The translations under genes and the position numbers were made by a program. The notes under the pieces were generated by a model. The model did no database searches and was not told the DNA's origin. It saw only the letters and a program-made list of their open reading frames with translations. Below are positions 1 through 11,006 of a stretch of 64,000 nucleotides of DNA, piece by piece. The stretch spans positions 84,123,398 to 84,187,397 of the forward strand of contig JAKSZU010000005.1 of the NCBI GenBank assembly GCA_026018925.1, in the 5' to 3' direction. The stretch comes from Tupaia tana (lineage: Eukaryota > Chordata > Mammalia > Scandentia > Tupaiidae). Each line of letters starts with the position of its first letter. The stretch's first letter is position 1.

Positions 1-141
1 GATAGTTTGATTTTTACAAAAGGCATAAATGCCATCATTTTGGAAAGGAAAGTTTTACATCATTGGGTCTGGAATAAATAGATATCTGTAAATAAAAGTA
101 TGAACCATGACCTTCACTATTACATAAAAATATATTTGAAA
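1..141. other. Unique AT-rich sequence
   Basis: No repeat, RNA gene or coding signal is recognised before the first SINE. Confidence 0.5.
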
Positions 142-152
142 TAGAATGAATT

Positions 153-434
153 GGGAACCAGCAGTTAGCGTAATGGCTATGTCGCTGGACTCCCACGTCG
201 TCGACCGCGGTTCACATCCCGGACCCAGTGGCTTAAAACTCACGCCGGGCGCATGCGCGTGCATGCCCAAGATCCCAAGAGGAGAATGGAGGAGAAGGGA
301 TTGCGGCGTGACCATCCCTCCTGGGGGATGATTTCTCGCTTTCTGTCTCTATGTCTCTCTCTGTCTGTCTGGCAAGCGCACGTGTCCTATAACGAAAAGC
401 CACTCCAAAAAAAAAAAAAAAAAAAGAAAAGAAG
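153..434 (+). mobile_element. tRNA-derived SINE, long form (A, 'gggaacc' subfamily)
   Basis: A complete copy runs from the tRNA-like head through the body, the TC-rich stretch and an A-tail near 407-434. It is flanked by an 11-bp direct repeat, tagaatgaatt, at 142-152 and 435-445. The B box region is mutated (ggttcacatcc). The head starts gggaacc and the body has 'ttctcgctttctgtctctatg', which are the marks of one of the two A subfamilies here. Open frames across it are SINE sequence, not a gene. Confidence 0.93.
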
Positions 435-445
435 TAGAATGAATT

Positions 446-1039
446 TATGAGCACAAATTTGAAAATATAAATTTGTAGAAGAAAATACTTTGGAGAAGCA
501 AAGTTTTATTTTATAGATTCAGAAACCAAAGCTTGAAAAAATATGTTGCAAATTATAAAGATTACACTTATCCAAATACAGTGTTTAAATAATGCATAAA
601 CTCATTCAGTGCTATTGATTACTATGTAAGTAATCATAGTCATTAATTCAATTTGCTTATGGATATATGGCCTTATCCTCATTAAATATGGTTTCATCTT
701 CTAGGAATTTAGGGATCAAGGATTGAAAAGACACAATTTGTAATCTGTGCCACAAAAGAAGGTTCTGTACTGAATTGTAATGTAAAAATAAAAATAAAAG
801 GAAAATATTGGTCAAGCAAACTAAATGTATTATAAGCAAATAATCATATAATTTTCATAAAACATGTACTAAATATAAAGTAAAAATAAAAATTGATTGT
901 CTCAATAAAAAATGATAAATAAAACGAAATAGAGACTAGCCCAGGAGATAAAATTCCCAAAATATGAATCCCAAAGGACCTAGACACCGGATGTATAATA
1001 AACTTCTTCGACAAATAATAAATTGACACACAAAAAAAT
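446..1039. other. Unique AT-rich sequence
   Basis: No gene or clear repeat is seen. The right part just before the L1 tail may hold diverged L1 sequence, but I cannot align it. Confidence 0.4.
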
Positions 1040-1310
1040 ATCAGTAAATGTTGAAGGAGGGTGAGAGAGGGGAAGAGTATAAGGAAGGGAATTAGGGAAA
1101 AAAAAAAAAGAGAGGTAAGACATTTGTGGGACACAATAATGGTTTATTACCTGTTGATGATAATGGATATAGTATTCTCAACTGAACTGGTCTAAGGGTT
1201 ATTTCATGTTAGGTAAATTCTCTTTACAAGCTAAACGATGTATAGTAATTGAACACACAAAAAATGATAAAATAAGAAAGAAAGAAAAAATCCAATAAAA
1301 ATGATCAAAT
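1040..1310 (+). mobile_element. L1 3' end fragment
   Basis: This matches the 3' UTR seen in the other L1 copies of the window. It contains 'tttgtgggacac', 'tttattacctgttgatgat', 'tcaactgaactggtct' and 'attctctttacaagctaaa', and ends in an A-rich tail. It is 5'-truncated, with no coding part. The left boundary is approximate. Confidence 0.75.
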
Positions 1311-1756
1311 GACTAAAACAAAAGCTTAACAAATAGAGATCTGTATATGACACAATAAGAGGGGACTTCAAAAAGGTTATGAAAATATAGAATTAAAACA
1401 AATGTTTTTTGGTGTAGAAAGATTTGAAATACATGTATAATTTTTAATACAATATTTTCCATTAACTTTTGAAGACAACTCATATATAAGAGGGAAGAGG
1501 CAGAAAACCATTTTTAAAAAGTCTTGAGGACATTATTTCTCAAGAGAGTGCAAAATTAAAACCCAATGAGATATGATGCTCATTTAGCCGATGGAGAAAA
1601 TTGAAGATTTTTTTTAAAAAAAAGGGTGGTTGAGAATGTAGGACTGTAATGCTCATGTATTGTTGTACATGGTTCAATTACTATGGGGATAGAAAATGGT
1701 AAACTCACTTTGAACAGAAGAAACTCGCAATTTCTTGTAAAACTAACTATACATCA
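1311..1756. other. Unique AT-rich sequence
   Basis: Contains short A- and T-runs (about 1606-1622) and no recognisable gene or repeat. Confidence 0.4.
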
Positions 1757-2028
1757 GGACCAGCAGTTGGAACAATGGCTATATCGCTGTACTCCCATGT
1801 AGTCAACCACAGTTTGAGTCCTGGACCCAGTGGCTTAAACTCATGCCAGGTGCATGTGTGCACCCAAGATCCCAAGAGGAGAATGAAGAAGGGATTGCAG
1901 CATAGCCATCCCCACTGGGGGGTAATTTCTTGCTTTGTCTCTCTGTCTCTCTTTGTCTTTCTGGTGAGTGCACACGCCCTATAGCAAACACCTCTCCAAA
2001 AAAAAAAAGAAAAGAAAAAAAAAAAAAC
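1757..2028 (+). mobile_element. tRNA-derived SINE, long form (A, diverged)
   Basis: Head, body (aagatcccaagaggagaatg), TC stretch and 'cctatagcaaacacctctcc' are present, followed by a mixed A/G tail. Many CpG sites have decayed to TG or CA, so this copy is older than the near-consensus ones. Target duplications are not clear. Confidence 0.9.
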
Positions 2029-2294
2029 TAAGCATATATCTGTGTCGCCCAGATATCCTACTTGTTATTTGCTCATATGAATTAAAAACATATGTCCACA
2101 CTAAGATATGTGCAAGATTCTATCATCACGTTATTTGTAATAATAATTCTGGTATATTCAGTCAATGGAATAATACGAGCAATGAAAATAGCCTCCTGAA
2201 ACATTGTACTGCATGTATGAATCTGGAGATCATTTTACTGAATGAAAGAACATTTACAAAATAAAGTATTCTTGCAGAACAGCCCTGTGGCACC
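2029..2294. other. Unique AT-rich sequence
   Basis: No supported feature between the SINE tail and the L1 3' end. Confidence 0.4.
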
Positions 2295-2530
2295 TTGGTT
2301 AAGAGCCTCAGAGAGTGTGGGAGAGGAAGAGTGCAGGGAAGGAAATTTGGGGAAAAATAATGGAGAGGTAAGATATTTGTGGAACGCAGATATAGTTGAT
2401 TATTTGTTGATGAAGATGTGTATAGTATCATCCACTGGACTGAGATGGGTATCATGCTGGGTAAAGTCTCTTTACAATCTAACTGATGTATAGAGATTGC
2501 GTGTATAAATAATAATAATTTTAAAAAAGA
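2295..2530 (+). mobile_element. L1 3' end fragment
   Basis: This is the same L1 3' UTR as at 1040-1310: 'gagaggtaagatatttgtgg', 'tatttgttgatga', 'tccactggactga', 'gtctctttacaatctaactg'. It ends in an A-rich tail with AAT units. A 193-codon frame on the opposite strand (2162-2743) is an antisense artefact. Confidence 0.75.
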
Positions 2531-2799
2531 AATAGAACTGGCAATACAGTGAAAAATACATAATAAGGATAGTAATAAACTATAGCCCATTGGTATAAGA
2601 AAGAATTCATGTAGGACAGAAGGAAGGAAGGAAAAAAAGGAGAAAAAAAAAGAGGAGAAAAAGATTTTCCTTACAGTAAAATACTGACTAATAAGTGTAA
2701 TAACAAGTGGCAGAGTTTGAAATACCATGTTTCTACTCAACACAGTAATGATATTAACTACTGAAGTAAGCTTCCTTTCCTTTTATTTTAATTAATTAA

Positions 2800-3060
2800 T
2801 TTTTTTTGGAGAGGTTTTCACTATAGGGCATGTGCCCTCGCCAGACAGACAGAGAGAGACATAGAGACAGAAAGCAAGAAATCACCCCCCAGCAGGGGTG
2901 GTCACGCCACAATCCCTTCTCCTCCATTCTCCTCTCGGGATCTTGGGCACACACGCACATGTGCCCGGCGTGAGTTTTAAGCCACCAGGTCCAGGACGCG
3001 GACCGCGGTCGACTACGTGGGAGTCCAGCGACATAGCCATTACGCTAACTGCTGGTTCCC
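2800..3060 (-). mobile_element. tRNA-derived SINE, long form (A, 'gggaacc' subfamily)
   Basis: Full-length copy read on the minus strand. The T-run at 2800-2807 is its A-tail and 'gctggttccc' at 3051-3060 is its head. It retains many CpGs and a B box with one change. Confidence 0.92.
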
Positions 3061-3492
3061 CCTTTAATTTAGTCTTAAATGTAATTATTACCAAATTGGG
3101 AAAAATAAAGGAAATATACTCCAGAGTCCTTGCTATTTACTTTAAATAAATTAGACCACCCTGAGTAGCAGGTATATTCTGTACACTGTATAATCCCCTG
3201 GGAATCACAGTGTAGTAGCTTTAACTTTGGCAAGACAGTTATGCATAGCAGGTAGTTAAAAACTGAAGAGATCCAGGTGTCCTAAAATCTCTTTGTCTTG
3301 AGTTCTTTACACTGAAAAAATACCATAATAACATCTCACTTTTGACTCTCCTTGAGACTGTATAGCATAAAGAAACCAGCATCATTCTCCAAAGATGGCA
3401 TTGTAGGAACTTTTCTGGAAATGCCTAGATTTCTAACCCCTGACGCTTACACTGTCAAAATCCTGCCCTGCTTTTAAAAGTCCGTCCCCTTC
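3061..3492. other. Unique sequence
   Basis: Non-repetitive sequence with no coding signal that I can support. Confidence 0.4.
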
Positions 3493-3747
3493 GGGACCAG
3501 CAGTTGGTGTAATGATTATGTCGCTGGACTCCCATGTAGTCAACCGCGGTTTGAGTCGTGGACCTGGGTGGCTTCAACTTACACCAGGCACATGTGTGTA
3601 TGCCCAAGATCCTGAGAGGAGAATGGAGGAGAAAGGATTGCGGCATGGCCATCCCCCCTGGGGGGTGATTTCTCACTTTCTGTCTCTCTGTCTCTCTATC
3701 TTTCTGATGAGCACACGTGCCCCATAGCAAAAACCTCTCCAAAAAAA
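3493..3747 (+). mobile_element. tRNA-derived SINE, long form (A)
   Basis: Begins gggaccagcagttgg and ends 'aaaaacctctcc' plus a short A-run. The head (ggtttgagtc) is moderately diverged. The conserved palindrome of the body (ccccctggggggt) is intact. Confidence 0.92.
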
Positions 3748-3964
3748 TTATAACTGATCAAACTTGTTCACTCCTCAATTGAGGAAACAGTACTTTAATA
3801 ATAGTCTTGACTCTGATACTCTCCCAGTGAATGTTTTTTTGCTTGTTTGTTTGTTTGTTTATGCAATAAAATCTTCCTCAATGGAAAAAAAATAAAGCCT
3901 CAGATCCCACATGTTCAATGGTCAACCTCTCGTTTTAAGTCCCAGTACTTAAGGCTTGGGAAAA

Positions 3965-4013
3965 CACAAACACATAAACACACACACCCATCACACACAC
4001 ACACACACACCCA

Positions 4014-4045
<32 letters not shown>
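3965..4045. repeat. (CA)n microsatellite
   Basis: Runs of CA interrupted twice by 'ccat'. It lies within the SINE at 3895-4222. Confidence 0.95.
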
Positions 4046-4046
<1 letters not shown>

Positions 4047-4185
4047 AGGTATGTGTGCATGCTCAAAATCTCAATGGACTGGAAAAATGGAGAAGGCGTT
4101 GTGGTGTGACCATACCCCATTGGTGAATGCTTTCTTCTTCTCCCTTTATGTCTCTCTCTGGAGAGTACACACACACACCCTCTGG

Positions 4186-4186
4186 C

Positions 4187-4222
<36 letters not shown>
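4186..4222. repeat. (AAT)n microsatellite
   Basis: About 12 AAT units forming the tail of the old SINE. Confidence 0.95.
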
Positions 4223-4224
<2 letters not shown>

Positions 4225-4883
4225 CAGAGAACATATAATCTCATTTATTTGAGTCAATTGTCTCTGGGGGCATGAAAAAATGAGCTGACTGGGAAAGAGC
4301 AGGAAATAACTCCAGAGGCGATGGTAATGTCCTACATCTTGACAAGAATTTTGATTACTCATGTGTATGCATTAAATTTACAGGATAATACCTTAAGACT
4401 TTTGAATTTTATTGTCAGTAATTTGACTTCAAAATGAAAAAAAATCATGATAGCAAATATTCAACTCTACTTCAAGATATGCATGTGGTAATTCTTGGAG
4501 CTACAGGTATATGCTGTGTCTATATTTAACAACCAATTCAAGATAATAAGATGAATTAATGAATGACTATAGGGACTGGGGTAGATATTTGATAAAGCTA
4601 AAAATGCATTTTCAAAATTACAACACTTAGTGAAAACTCTGTAAAATGTTAAAAGAGGATATTATATAAGACCTGAATAAATCCTATATTCTTGGATAAA
4701 ACCTCCTATAAATGAGCCAAAAATTTTTCCTATATATTGGCCTCTAGGTTATCTTTTTTTTTTTCACTGAAAATGGAAACAAGTTAAAAGGTCCACGAGG
4801 ACCAACCACATATTTTTACACTTCCAGCTATTTTTAAATAGCTTAAGCATAGTTTTAGTCCATTAGGACCATTCTGCTCCCCC

Positions 4884-4928
<45 letters not shown>

Positions 4929-5577
4929 TAATTAATAAAAACCATTATCTGCTGAACAAAATAAGTTTTGAATGTTGTGATGGTCAGATCCCCAAACTGC
5001 TGCTGCCTTGTGAAGTCTCAACTAGAGACTCCGTCCAAGTATGAAGCTGAGTGGTATTACCAAGACACTCAGGTACACTGTTCCCCTGGGACCCTTCTGA
5101 CCCAGGAGTTTCTTTGCCCTCCTTTACTTTTAGATGGTGGCCCTCTCACCCAATCTTCTGGACAGTTTAATGTGTAAGAGACTTCCCTGCTTATACAACC
5201 CTGTCCTCATGCCACACCCAGAATTTGTACAATTTACTGTGTGTTAGTGGCCATGTTTTTCCTTGGTTCAATCCTCAAATCTGTTACACTTCCTAAATAC
5301 TAGTAATATATTTTAAAATGCCTTTCCTCACAAAATTAACAAATTATAAGGCATTTTTATTGAATTTGGAATAACAGTTTTATAGACCTAGATACAGTGA
5401 TTCTTAATGCTGTTTTATATAGAGACAACTAGAAAAGTTTTGAAAACAGTTGAAAATGGAGAATTTTGCCTTATATATTAACCAATACAACAATCATGAG
5501 TTTGCTATTAATTTAGTAACAAAGAATCATAAAAATGTATAATAAAAAAAGGAATTAGAAGTCACATAAAAACAGTT
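4223..5577. other. Unique sequence with poly-A tract
   Basis: Mostly AT-rich unique sequence. It holds a homopolymer A run of about 38 (4886-4922) followed by TTAA units. The stretch 4975-5230 is clearly more GC-rich than its surroundings and may be an old unrecognised repeat. No splice-bounded exon or gene can be supported. Confidence 0.4.
4886..4937. repeat. Poly-A tract with (TTAA)n
   Basis: A long A run then ttaattaattaataaaaa. No SINE or L1 body is visible upstream, so its origin is unclear. Confidence 0.9.
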
Positions 5578-5735
5578 GGCCCACGGTTGGCCATGTGGGA
5601 AACATGAACCGCAGTTGGCCATGTGGGACACTAGCATCCTTAACCACCATGCCGCCAAGTCTGGGACTTGAACTGTGGTTGGTCATGTGGGAGTCCAGTG
5701 CCTTAACCACCATGTCACTTGCTGGTCTTGAGATT
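5578..5735 (-). mobile_element. tRNA-derived SINE with repeated tRNA-like heads
   Basis: The motif gttggccatgtggga (reverse of the B-box side of the tRNA head) occurs three times, near 5585, 5613 and 5678 (third as gttggtcatgtggga). The outermost unit ends in 'accaccatgtcacttgctgg', the reverse of the element start. There is no body or tail on the left, only head units, so this looks like a head multimer or rearranged copy. Confidence 0.65.
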
Positions 5736-5743
5736 TTTCTTTT

Positions 5744-5764
5744 CATATATATATATATATATAT
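5744..5764. repeat. (TA)n microsatellite
   Basis: About ten TA units between two minus-strand SINEs. Confidence 0.9.
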
Positions 5765-5765
5765 T

Positions 5766-5964
5766 TTAAAATCTTCCCAGAGGCACGTGTTATTGCTAGA
5801 GACAGACAGAAAGAGGAGGACCTTCCATGAGGAATTGTCATACTATAATCCCTTCTTGTGCAGTACTCCCTCTTGGGATTTTTGAGCTGCTGGATGTGAG
5901 ACTTGAACTATGCAGTCAGCCATGTGAGATCCATTGCCTTAACCACCATACCACTTACTAGATC
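5766..5964 (-). mobile_element. tRNA-derived SINE (C, old)
   Basis: Contains the reversed TC stretch (agagacagacagaaagagg), 'atcccttcttgtgc', 'gggacttgaact'-like B box remains and 'ccttaaccaccataccactt'. It is well diverged, and the body is shortened between the (GA) part and the head. Confidence 0.75.
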
Positions 5965-5977
5965 CTTATTATCATTT

Positions 5978-6206
5978 TTCCTTTTTTTGAATTTTTGCCA
6001 TAGGGCACAAGTGCTCCTTGGAAACAAATAGAGGAAATCATCCCCTCAGGGAAGATGATCATTATCCTCCATTCTCCTCTTGGGATTTTGTGGGATATGC
6101 ATACCCACCTGGCATGTTTTTTAAGCCACTAGGTCCAGGACTCAAACAGCACAGTCAGTCATGTGGGATCCAACCACCTTAACCTTCACACCATCTACTG
6201 GTTCTA
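5978..6206 (-). mobile_element. tRNA-derived SINE (C, old)
   Basis: Third minus-strand copy in a row. 'gccatagggcacaagtgctc', 'tcctccattctcctcttggg' and 'aaccttcacaccatctactgg' mark tail, body and head. The GA stretch is much reduced. Confidence 0.8.
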
Positions 6207-6933
6207 TTAAAATTTGTATTCAACACATAGTAGTTACATGTATATATGGAGTAGAATGTGATGTTTTATTATATGAATATGTTGTATGATAATCAAAACG
6301 GCAATAAACATACCTACGATTTCAAACTGGTATCATTAGTTTTGTGTCGTGAACATTCAAAATCCTCTCTTCCTCTCTGAATTTCACCATCTATAATTGC
6401 TCTGTTGTGCTAAAGTGCATAGAACTCTTACCAGGTTTTGTTTAGGACGTGTCGTGAATGGGGTCATATGGTTAATGTAAATAATATCAATACGAACTTG
6501 AGAGAAAAATACGTTTTGATTCCTAGTCCACAATATGTAGCTTTACTTGCCTAAATATAGATGTAATTTTGGAATACTGAATTGAGAAATTAATTGTAAA
6601 TTCATTTTACTAATATTTCCTCATAAATTTTGCATATCTATTCATCCTTTTATCTATTCATCTACTCATCTAGTTTGGTCGATGTTTTCTTTCTCCTTTT
6701 CACATAATTATCATGTTTTTTTTTTTTTTTTCTCAGTTGATATATCTTATAAATTACCTATAGTTTGAGGACAGTTCCTCAACTTTTAATTTTTATTTTC
6801 TACCAATTGAAATTATCTGGGAAACGATTATAATGAATTAACAGATAAAATTATCTTTGATACATTTGTCTGTGCACACATATGTCTCTGTGTAGTATGT
6901 GTATTTGTTCATTTTATTCATCTTTTTTATTAT
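6207..6933. other. Unique AT-rich sequence
   Basis: A T-run lies at 6716-6731. Nothing else is recognised. Confidence 0.4.
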
Positions 6934-7049
6934 TTTTTTAGAGAGATTTTTGCTATAGGGCTTGTGAACATGACACAGAGAGACAGAAAGACAAAAAGCA
7001 AGAAATCATCCCCGGGAAGGGCCACAGCACAATCCCTTCTCCTCCATTT
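6934..7049 (-). mobile_element. tRNA-derived SINE, 5'-truncated
   Basis: Tail, 'gctatagggcttgtg', GA stretch and 'aatcccttctcctccatttt' are present. The sequence then stops matching, so the tRNA head half is missing. Confidence 0.8.
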
Positions 7050-7890
7050 TATTTGTTTATGTTGCTGTTTATGTTTGTAATTTTGTCTTGATATTTTTCT
7101 GTTTTATTTTTATTTAATTGAAAAATTAATTACTGCACTTTACATGATTACCACTGATAAAATAGTTTCCAGACATTTTTTTCTTTTAATATATTCACAC
7201 AGTGACACCTTCAAAGAAAGATTCTGAAGATTCAAAAAGAAATAACTAAGCAAAACTTTAGGATTTCTTTTTGCAAATGCAAAGAATAAATGTCAGTACA
7301 AGAAGTTTGGCTTACATCAATGTCATATTATTAAATTATTATAGTGAAATGGACATAATTATGGTAATGATAATAGATCATTAGCTTTGAAGGTCAGACA
7401 AACTTCCATCAACCTTAAGATTCATGCTACTATTTTATTCTTAATTGGAATCAAAACTGGTAAGGCTTATTTTATAAAGGGAATATTATTTCATTATATG
7501 AAATAAGAAAGAAAATTTGTTTATCAAGGACTAGAAAAGACTTCATTATGAATTTTGTTATTTGGTAACTAATATTACTTCATGAGTGGATTTTCTGCTT
7601 TATTAACTCTTCCACACATCTTTATTATTATGAAACTATAGAATATTTTATAACAATCCATAAATGTATCATTTAGGCCAGGTTGAAGGATGAAAAATCT
7701 GTTTTGAAAAGTATTTTATGACATTCCCCGAATTGGAGAAATCTAACCCTTCGTAAGGTTGAGTTGTGGCTATTATGTTCTGTGGGACTGGATCATTGCG
7801 TTTCTGGAATTTCACATTGGCATATGGCTTTTCTACACACCTCACCCAGCTCCTGAGTTTTAGCTTTTGCAAACTGGAGAAAACAAAATG
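7050..7890. other. Unique AT-rich sequence
   Basis: No supported gene or repeat. A 67-codon frame on the minus strand (7669-7872) has no recognisable similarity. Confidence 0.4.
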
Positions 7891-7901
7891 AATTATTGTT
7901 C

Positions 7902-7949
7902 TTTTTTTTTTTTTTTAGAGGTTTTTGCTATAGGGTGCGTGCGCTTGCC

Positions 7950-7998
<49 letters not shown>

Positions 7999-8186
7999 AA
8001 GCAAGAAATTACTCCCTAGGGGGGATGGCCACGCCACAATCCTTTCTCCTCCATTCTCCTCTCAGGATCTTGGGCACGTACACACATGCGCCCGGTGTGA
8101 GTTTAAGCTACGGGGTCCGGGACGCAAACTGTGGTCGACTACGTGGGACACCAGCGACATAGCCATTGCGCTAACTGCTGGTCCCA
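7902..8186 (-). mobile_element. tRNA-derived SINE, long form (A) with expanded GA
   Basis: Flanked by an 11-bp TSD, aattattgttc, at 7891-7901 and 8187-8197. The element's TC stretch has expanded to more than 20 dinucleotides (about 7950-7993). CpGs in the head are partly kept. Confidence 0.94.
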
Positions 8187-8350
8187 AATTATTGTTCATT
8201 TTTTATAATCATATGTCATCTGGAAGTTTGAGAGTTTCTAGTATTTTTGCCAAGGAGATGTGAGATTCGATATTTGATGATATGCCCTGAATTATCAATA
8301 CTATTACTTCTGATAATAATATTAATTGCCTATCTTATGCATACTTTCTT

Positions 8351-8620
8351 TTTTTTTTTTTCTTTTTTTGGAGAGGTTTTTGCTATAGGGCGCGTGCGCT
8401 CGTCAGACAGACAGAGAGAGACAGAGAGATAGAAAGCAGGAAATCACCCCCCACGGGGGATGGCCACGCCGCAATCCCTTCTCCTCCATTCTCCTCTCGG
8501 GATCTTGGGCACGCACGCACACGCGCCTGGCGTGAGTTTAAGCCGCCGGGTCCGGGACTCGAACCGCGGTCGACTACGTGGGAGTCCAGCAACATAGCCA
8601 TTACGCTAACTGCTGGTCCC
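8351..8620 (-). mobile_element. Young tRNA-derived SINE (A, 'tttcctgctttctatc' subfamily)
   Basis: Near-consensus copy with a perfect 14-bp TSD, atgcatactttctt, at 8337-8350 and 8621-8634. The A box differs little from consensus, and the B box reads GGTTCGAGTCC on the minus strand. The body carries the 'tttcctgctttctatctc' variant shared with copies at 17056 and 54683. Confidence 0.96.
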
Positions 8621-8634
8621 ATGCATACTTTCTT

Positions 8635-8918
8635 CTATATCCAGAATAAGCTATTTATTTTTTACGCTTTTTTTTACATTTTGTTAATTTCTCCAAAATT
8701 TCTTATTGTGTTCAAAATTATTATGTAATTTTGGATTGGCGAATCAGGAAAATAGAGCAATTCTTTTGACTTCTGTAGAGATGTATTCAATTTTATTTTG
8801 AGTTCTTTTTTAAAATAAACATTTTTTTCCCTGTGCATATTGCTGAGCTATTTCTTCCATGAGCCTTTCCTGCCCATAACTACAAGCTACAGGAGCACAG
8901 CCAGGTAACAATATTGCC
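8635..8918. other. Unique AT-rich sequence
   Basis: A short spacer with no supported feature. Confidence 0.4.
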
Positions 8919-8982
8919 AAAAAGAAAGAAGAAAAGAAAGGAAGAAAGGAAGAAAGGAAGAGAGACAGAGAGACAGAGAGAC

Positions 8983-9013
<31 letters not shown>

Positions 9014-9455
9014 AAGGAAGGAAGGAAGGAAGGAAGGAAGGAAGGAAGGAAGGAAGGAAGGAAGAAAGAAAGAAAGAAAAAAGAAAAAAAGAAAGAGAAA
9101 GAGAGAGAAAGGAAGAAAGAAAGAAAGAAAGAAAGGAGGGAAGGAAGGAAGGAAAGAAGGAAGGAAGGAAGGAAGGAAGGAAGGAAGGAAGGAAGGAAGG
9201 AAGGAAGGGAGGGAGGGAAGGAAGGAGGGAGGAAGGGGGAGGGAAGGAAGGAAGGGAGGGAAGGAAGGGGGGAGGAAGGGGGAGGGAAGGAAGGAAGGAA
9301 GGAAGGAAGGAAGGAAGGAAGGAAGGAAGGGAAAGAGCAAGAGAGAAAGAGAGAGAAAAAGAAAAAGAAAAAGAAAAAGAAAAAGAAAAAGAAAAAGAAA
9401 AAGAAAAAGAAAAAGAAAAAGAAAAAGAAAAAGAAAAAGAAAAAGAAAAAGAAAA
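8919..9455. repeat. Long purine-rich compound simple repeat
   Basis: The order is (GAAA)-like units, (GAGACA)n, (GA)n, (GGAA)n in several blocks, then about 16 units of the hexamer GAAAAA to 9455. From 8991 to 9337 (347 bp) there is no pyrimidine on the plus strand, and 9339-9455 is also all purine. The 197- and 225-codon frames through it encode only low-complexity K/E/R or F/L/S/P runs and are not genes. Confidence 0.97.
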
Positions 9456-9959
9456 TCTATCATCTGGTTTGAGGAAAGTGGAGACATGTTTTATAGTATT
9501 AATCTAAACTGGCCAAAAGACCAAATTCTTAATCCTCGGATTCTTGTTGCACTCATGTATTGGATATAGTTTTCTTGTCTTATTCCCTAATATATACATT
9601 TAAAGTTGGTTTCGATCTCTAAAGTATCTTCTATCTCTAACTAAAACTATCAATAGCTCTATATATACAACGAATAAAACAGAATCGTTCTGTCTGTATG
9701 TGGACAGTAGGAATATTTTTTTTTACTAGAACAATAATTTTAACTTTTATTAAAGAGATTTTAGCATTTTTGTACTGATCACTAGGAGCATGCATGTTTG
9801 TGACAAATTTTAGATCATTGTAAGTACATTCTGGCTTTAATCTGTGATGTTTATTAATTTTTTTTTCAAATGTTATCCTGTAATTACTTTACCCTTATAT
9901 GTAAATCCATGTTCTAGGTCTTCTTAATGAACAACACTTTTGTTTTCCTTTTAAAAAAT
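9456..9959. other. Unique AT-rich sequence
   Basis: Nothing recognised. Ordinary AT-rich mammalian intergenic composition. Confidence 0.4.
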
Positions 9960-9964
9960 GTATT

Positions 9965-10185
9965 CATTCATTCCTTCTGTGAGTGAGAGAGACAGAGCGA
10001 GAGAGAAAGAAATAGTTACTTCCAACAATGTCCTCATGCTGAGATTCATCCCTAGCCTCAGGCAACCTTGGGTCATGGGCATTGGTTTTATTCAGGGAGT
10101 TCACTGGCAGTGATACTGCAACCTTTCCACATGGACTAAACTCTCAGAGTGTTGTGATAAGCTATGCCACCACATGGCCCCTTTA
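9965..10185 (-). mobile_element. Possible older SINE of a different type
   Basis: Read on the minus strand, it starts 'ggggccatgtggtggcatagc' and ends in a TC stretch (ctctcgctctgtctctctc) followed by an A-rich end. The layout is SINE-like but the middle does not match the A, B or C forms. The assignment is tentative. Confidence 0.35.
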
Positions 10186-10188
10186 TTC

Positions 10189-10189
<1 letters not shown>

Positions 10190-10223
<34 letters not shown>
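10190..10223. repeat. (TTA)n microsatellite
   Basis: About 11 TTA/ATT units. Confidence 0.95.
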
Positions 10224-10224
<1 letters not shown>

Positions 10225-10967
10225 TATAAGTCTGTTCATGAAAGACTTCAGGAGAAGTAATTTAGTAACTTTAAAATGTCATTGAAGATCCATTCTCCTT
10301 CATTCTGTCTGTTTAGCCAGCCAGTTTGCATTGACTTCATCCTGAGGCTGCCTTCTTACTTGCTTACAAGATGGTTGCTATCAGTACTTGGGGCAAAATG
10401 ATCATTCTTTTTAATTCAGGAAAAGTGAGATCTTGAGTGCTATAAAAGACCTATATAAGCTTAGTTCTCAGAAGCCCTCAGCAGAATTTTCCTGTCTCCT
10501 ATCGGTTGATATATTACTTAGACACACAATTTCCAGAGCGTTATCATTGTCTTTGATCAATCAAGTGGGAAGAAATAGTTGTCAGAGTTAAAAAAAAAAA
10601 AAAAAAAAAAAGATGCTTTTTATGTTTGCCGTAACAGAACTTGTGGTAACGATGTTGGATTCTCTTTTAGCAAAGCAGACATAGAATCCTGCCTTGTTTT
10701 GGCTCCTTTTATAAACTGGAGCACTGTAGTAATAGCGCATGAACAATAATCTTAATTTACTTTTAAAATAATTTTGACATATTTTTGAGAGCAAAATATC
10801 TCATAAATATCTTACTTTTTCTAAAATATCTTAATTTAGTATTATCCAACAAGAACCTAGAAGGAAATATTTACTTAGCTGAGTAGCCTTCAAAAAAATG
10901 GAAGCAGTCTTTTATACAATTGTATTTGAATCTCAAGGGATCTTGCACAATTTAACTTGTAGTAAAA

Positions 10968-11006
<39 letters not shown>

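Larger units (their letters stand above)
3895..4222 (+). mobile_element. Old tRNA-derived SINE carrying CA and AAT microsatellites
   Basis: The head is barely recognisable (cacatgttcaatggtcaac), but the body (ggaaaaatggagaaggcgttgtgg), 'tttatgtctctctctgg' and the AAT-rich tail identify it. A (CA)n array at about 3965-4045 has grown inside the body where most copies read gtgcatgtg-like sequence. Confidence 0.7.

Noticed and set aside
153..434. tRNA genes at SINE heads (here and in all other copies)
   Set aside because: The A and B boxes are present, but the sequences continue into a SINE body with A-tail and TSD and do not fold as complete tRNAs with an acceptor stem.
2162..2743. 193-codon minus frame
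   Set aside because: Antisense to an L1 3' UTR and A/G-rich sequence. No domain, and rich in F/L/S as expected for antisense purine-rich DNA.
4886..4937. Poly-A tract as a retrocopy tail
   Set aside because: No recognisable element or transcript-like block precedes it, and no TSD was found.
8810..9507. Open frames of 225 codons (minus) and 197 codons (plus)
   Set aside because: They arise from the purine-rich simple repeat and encode only low-complexity runs.
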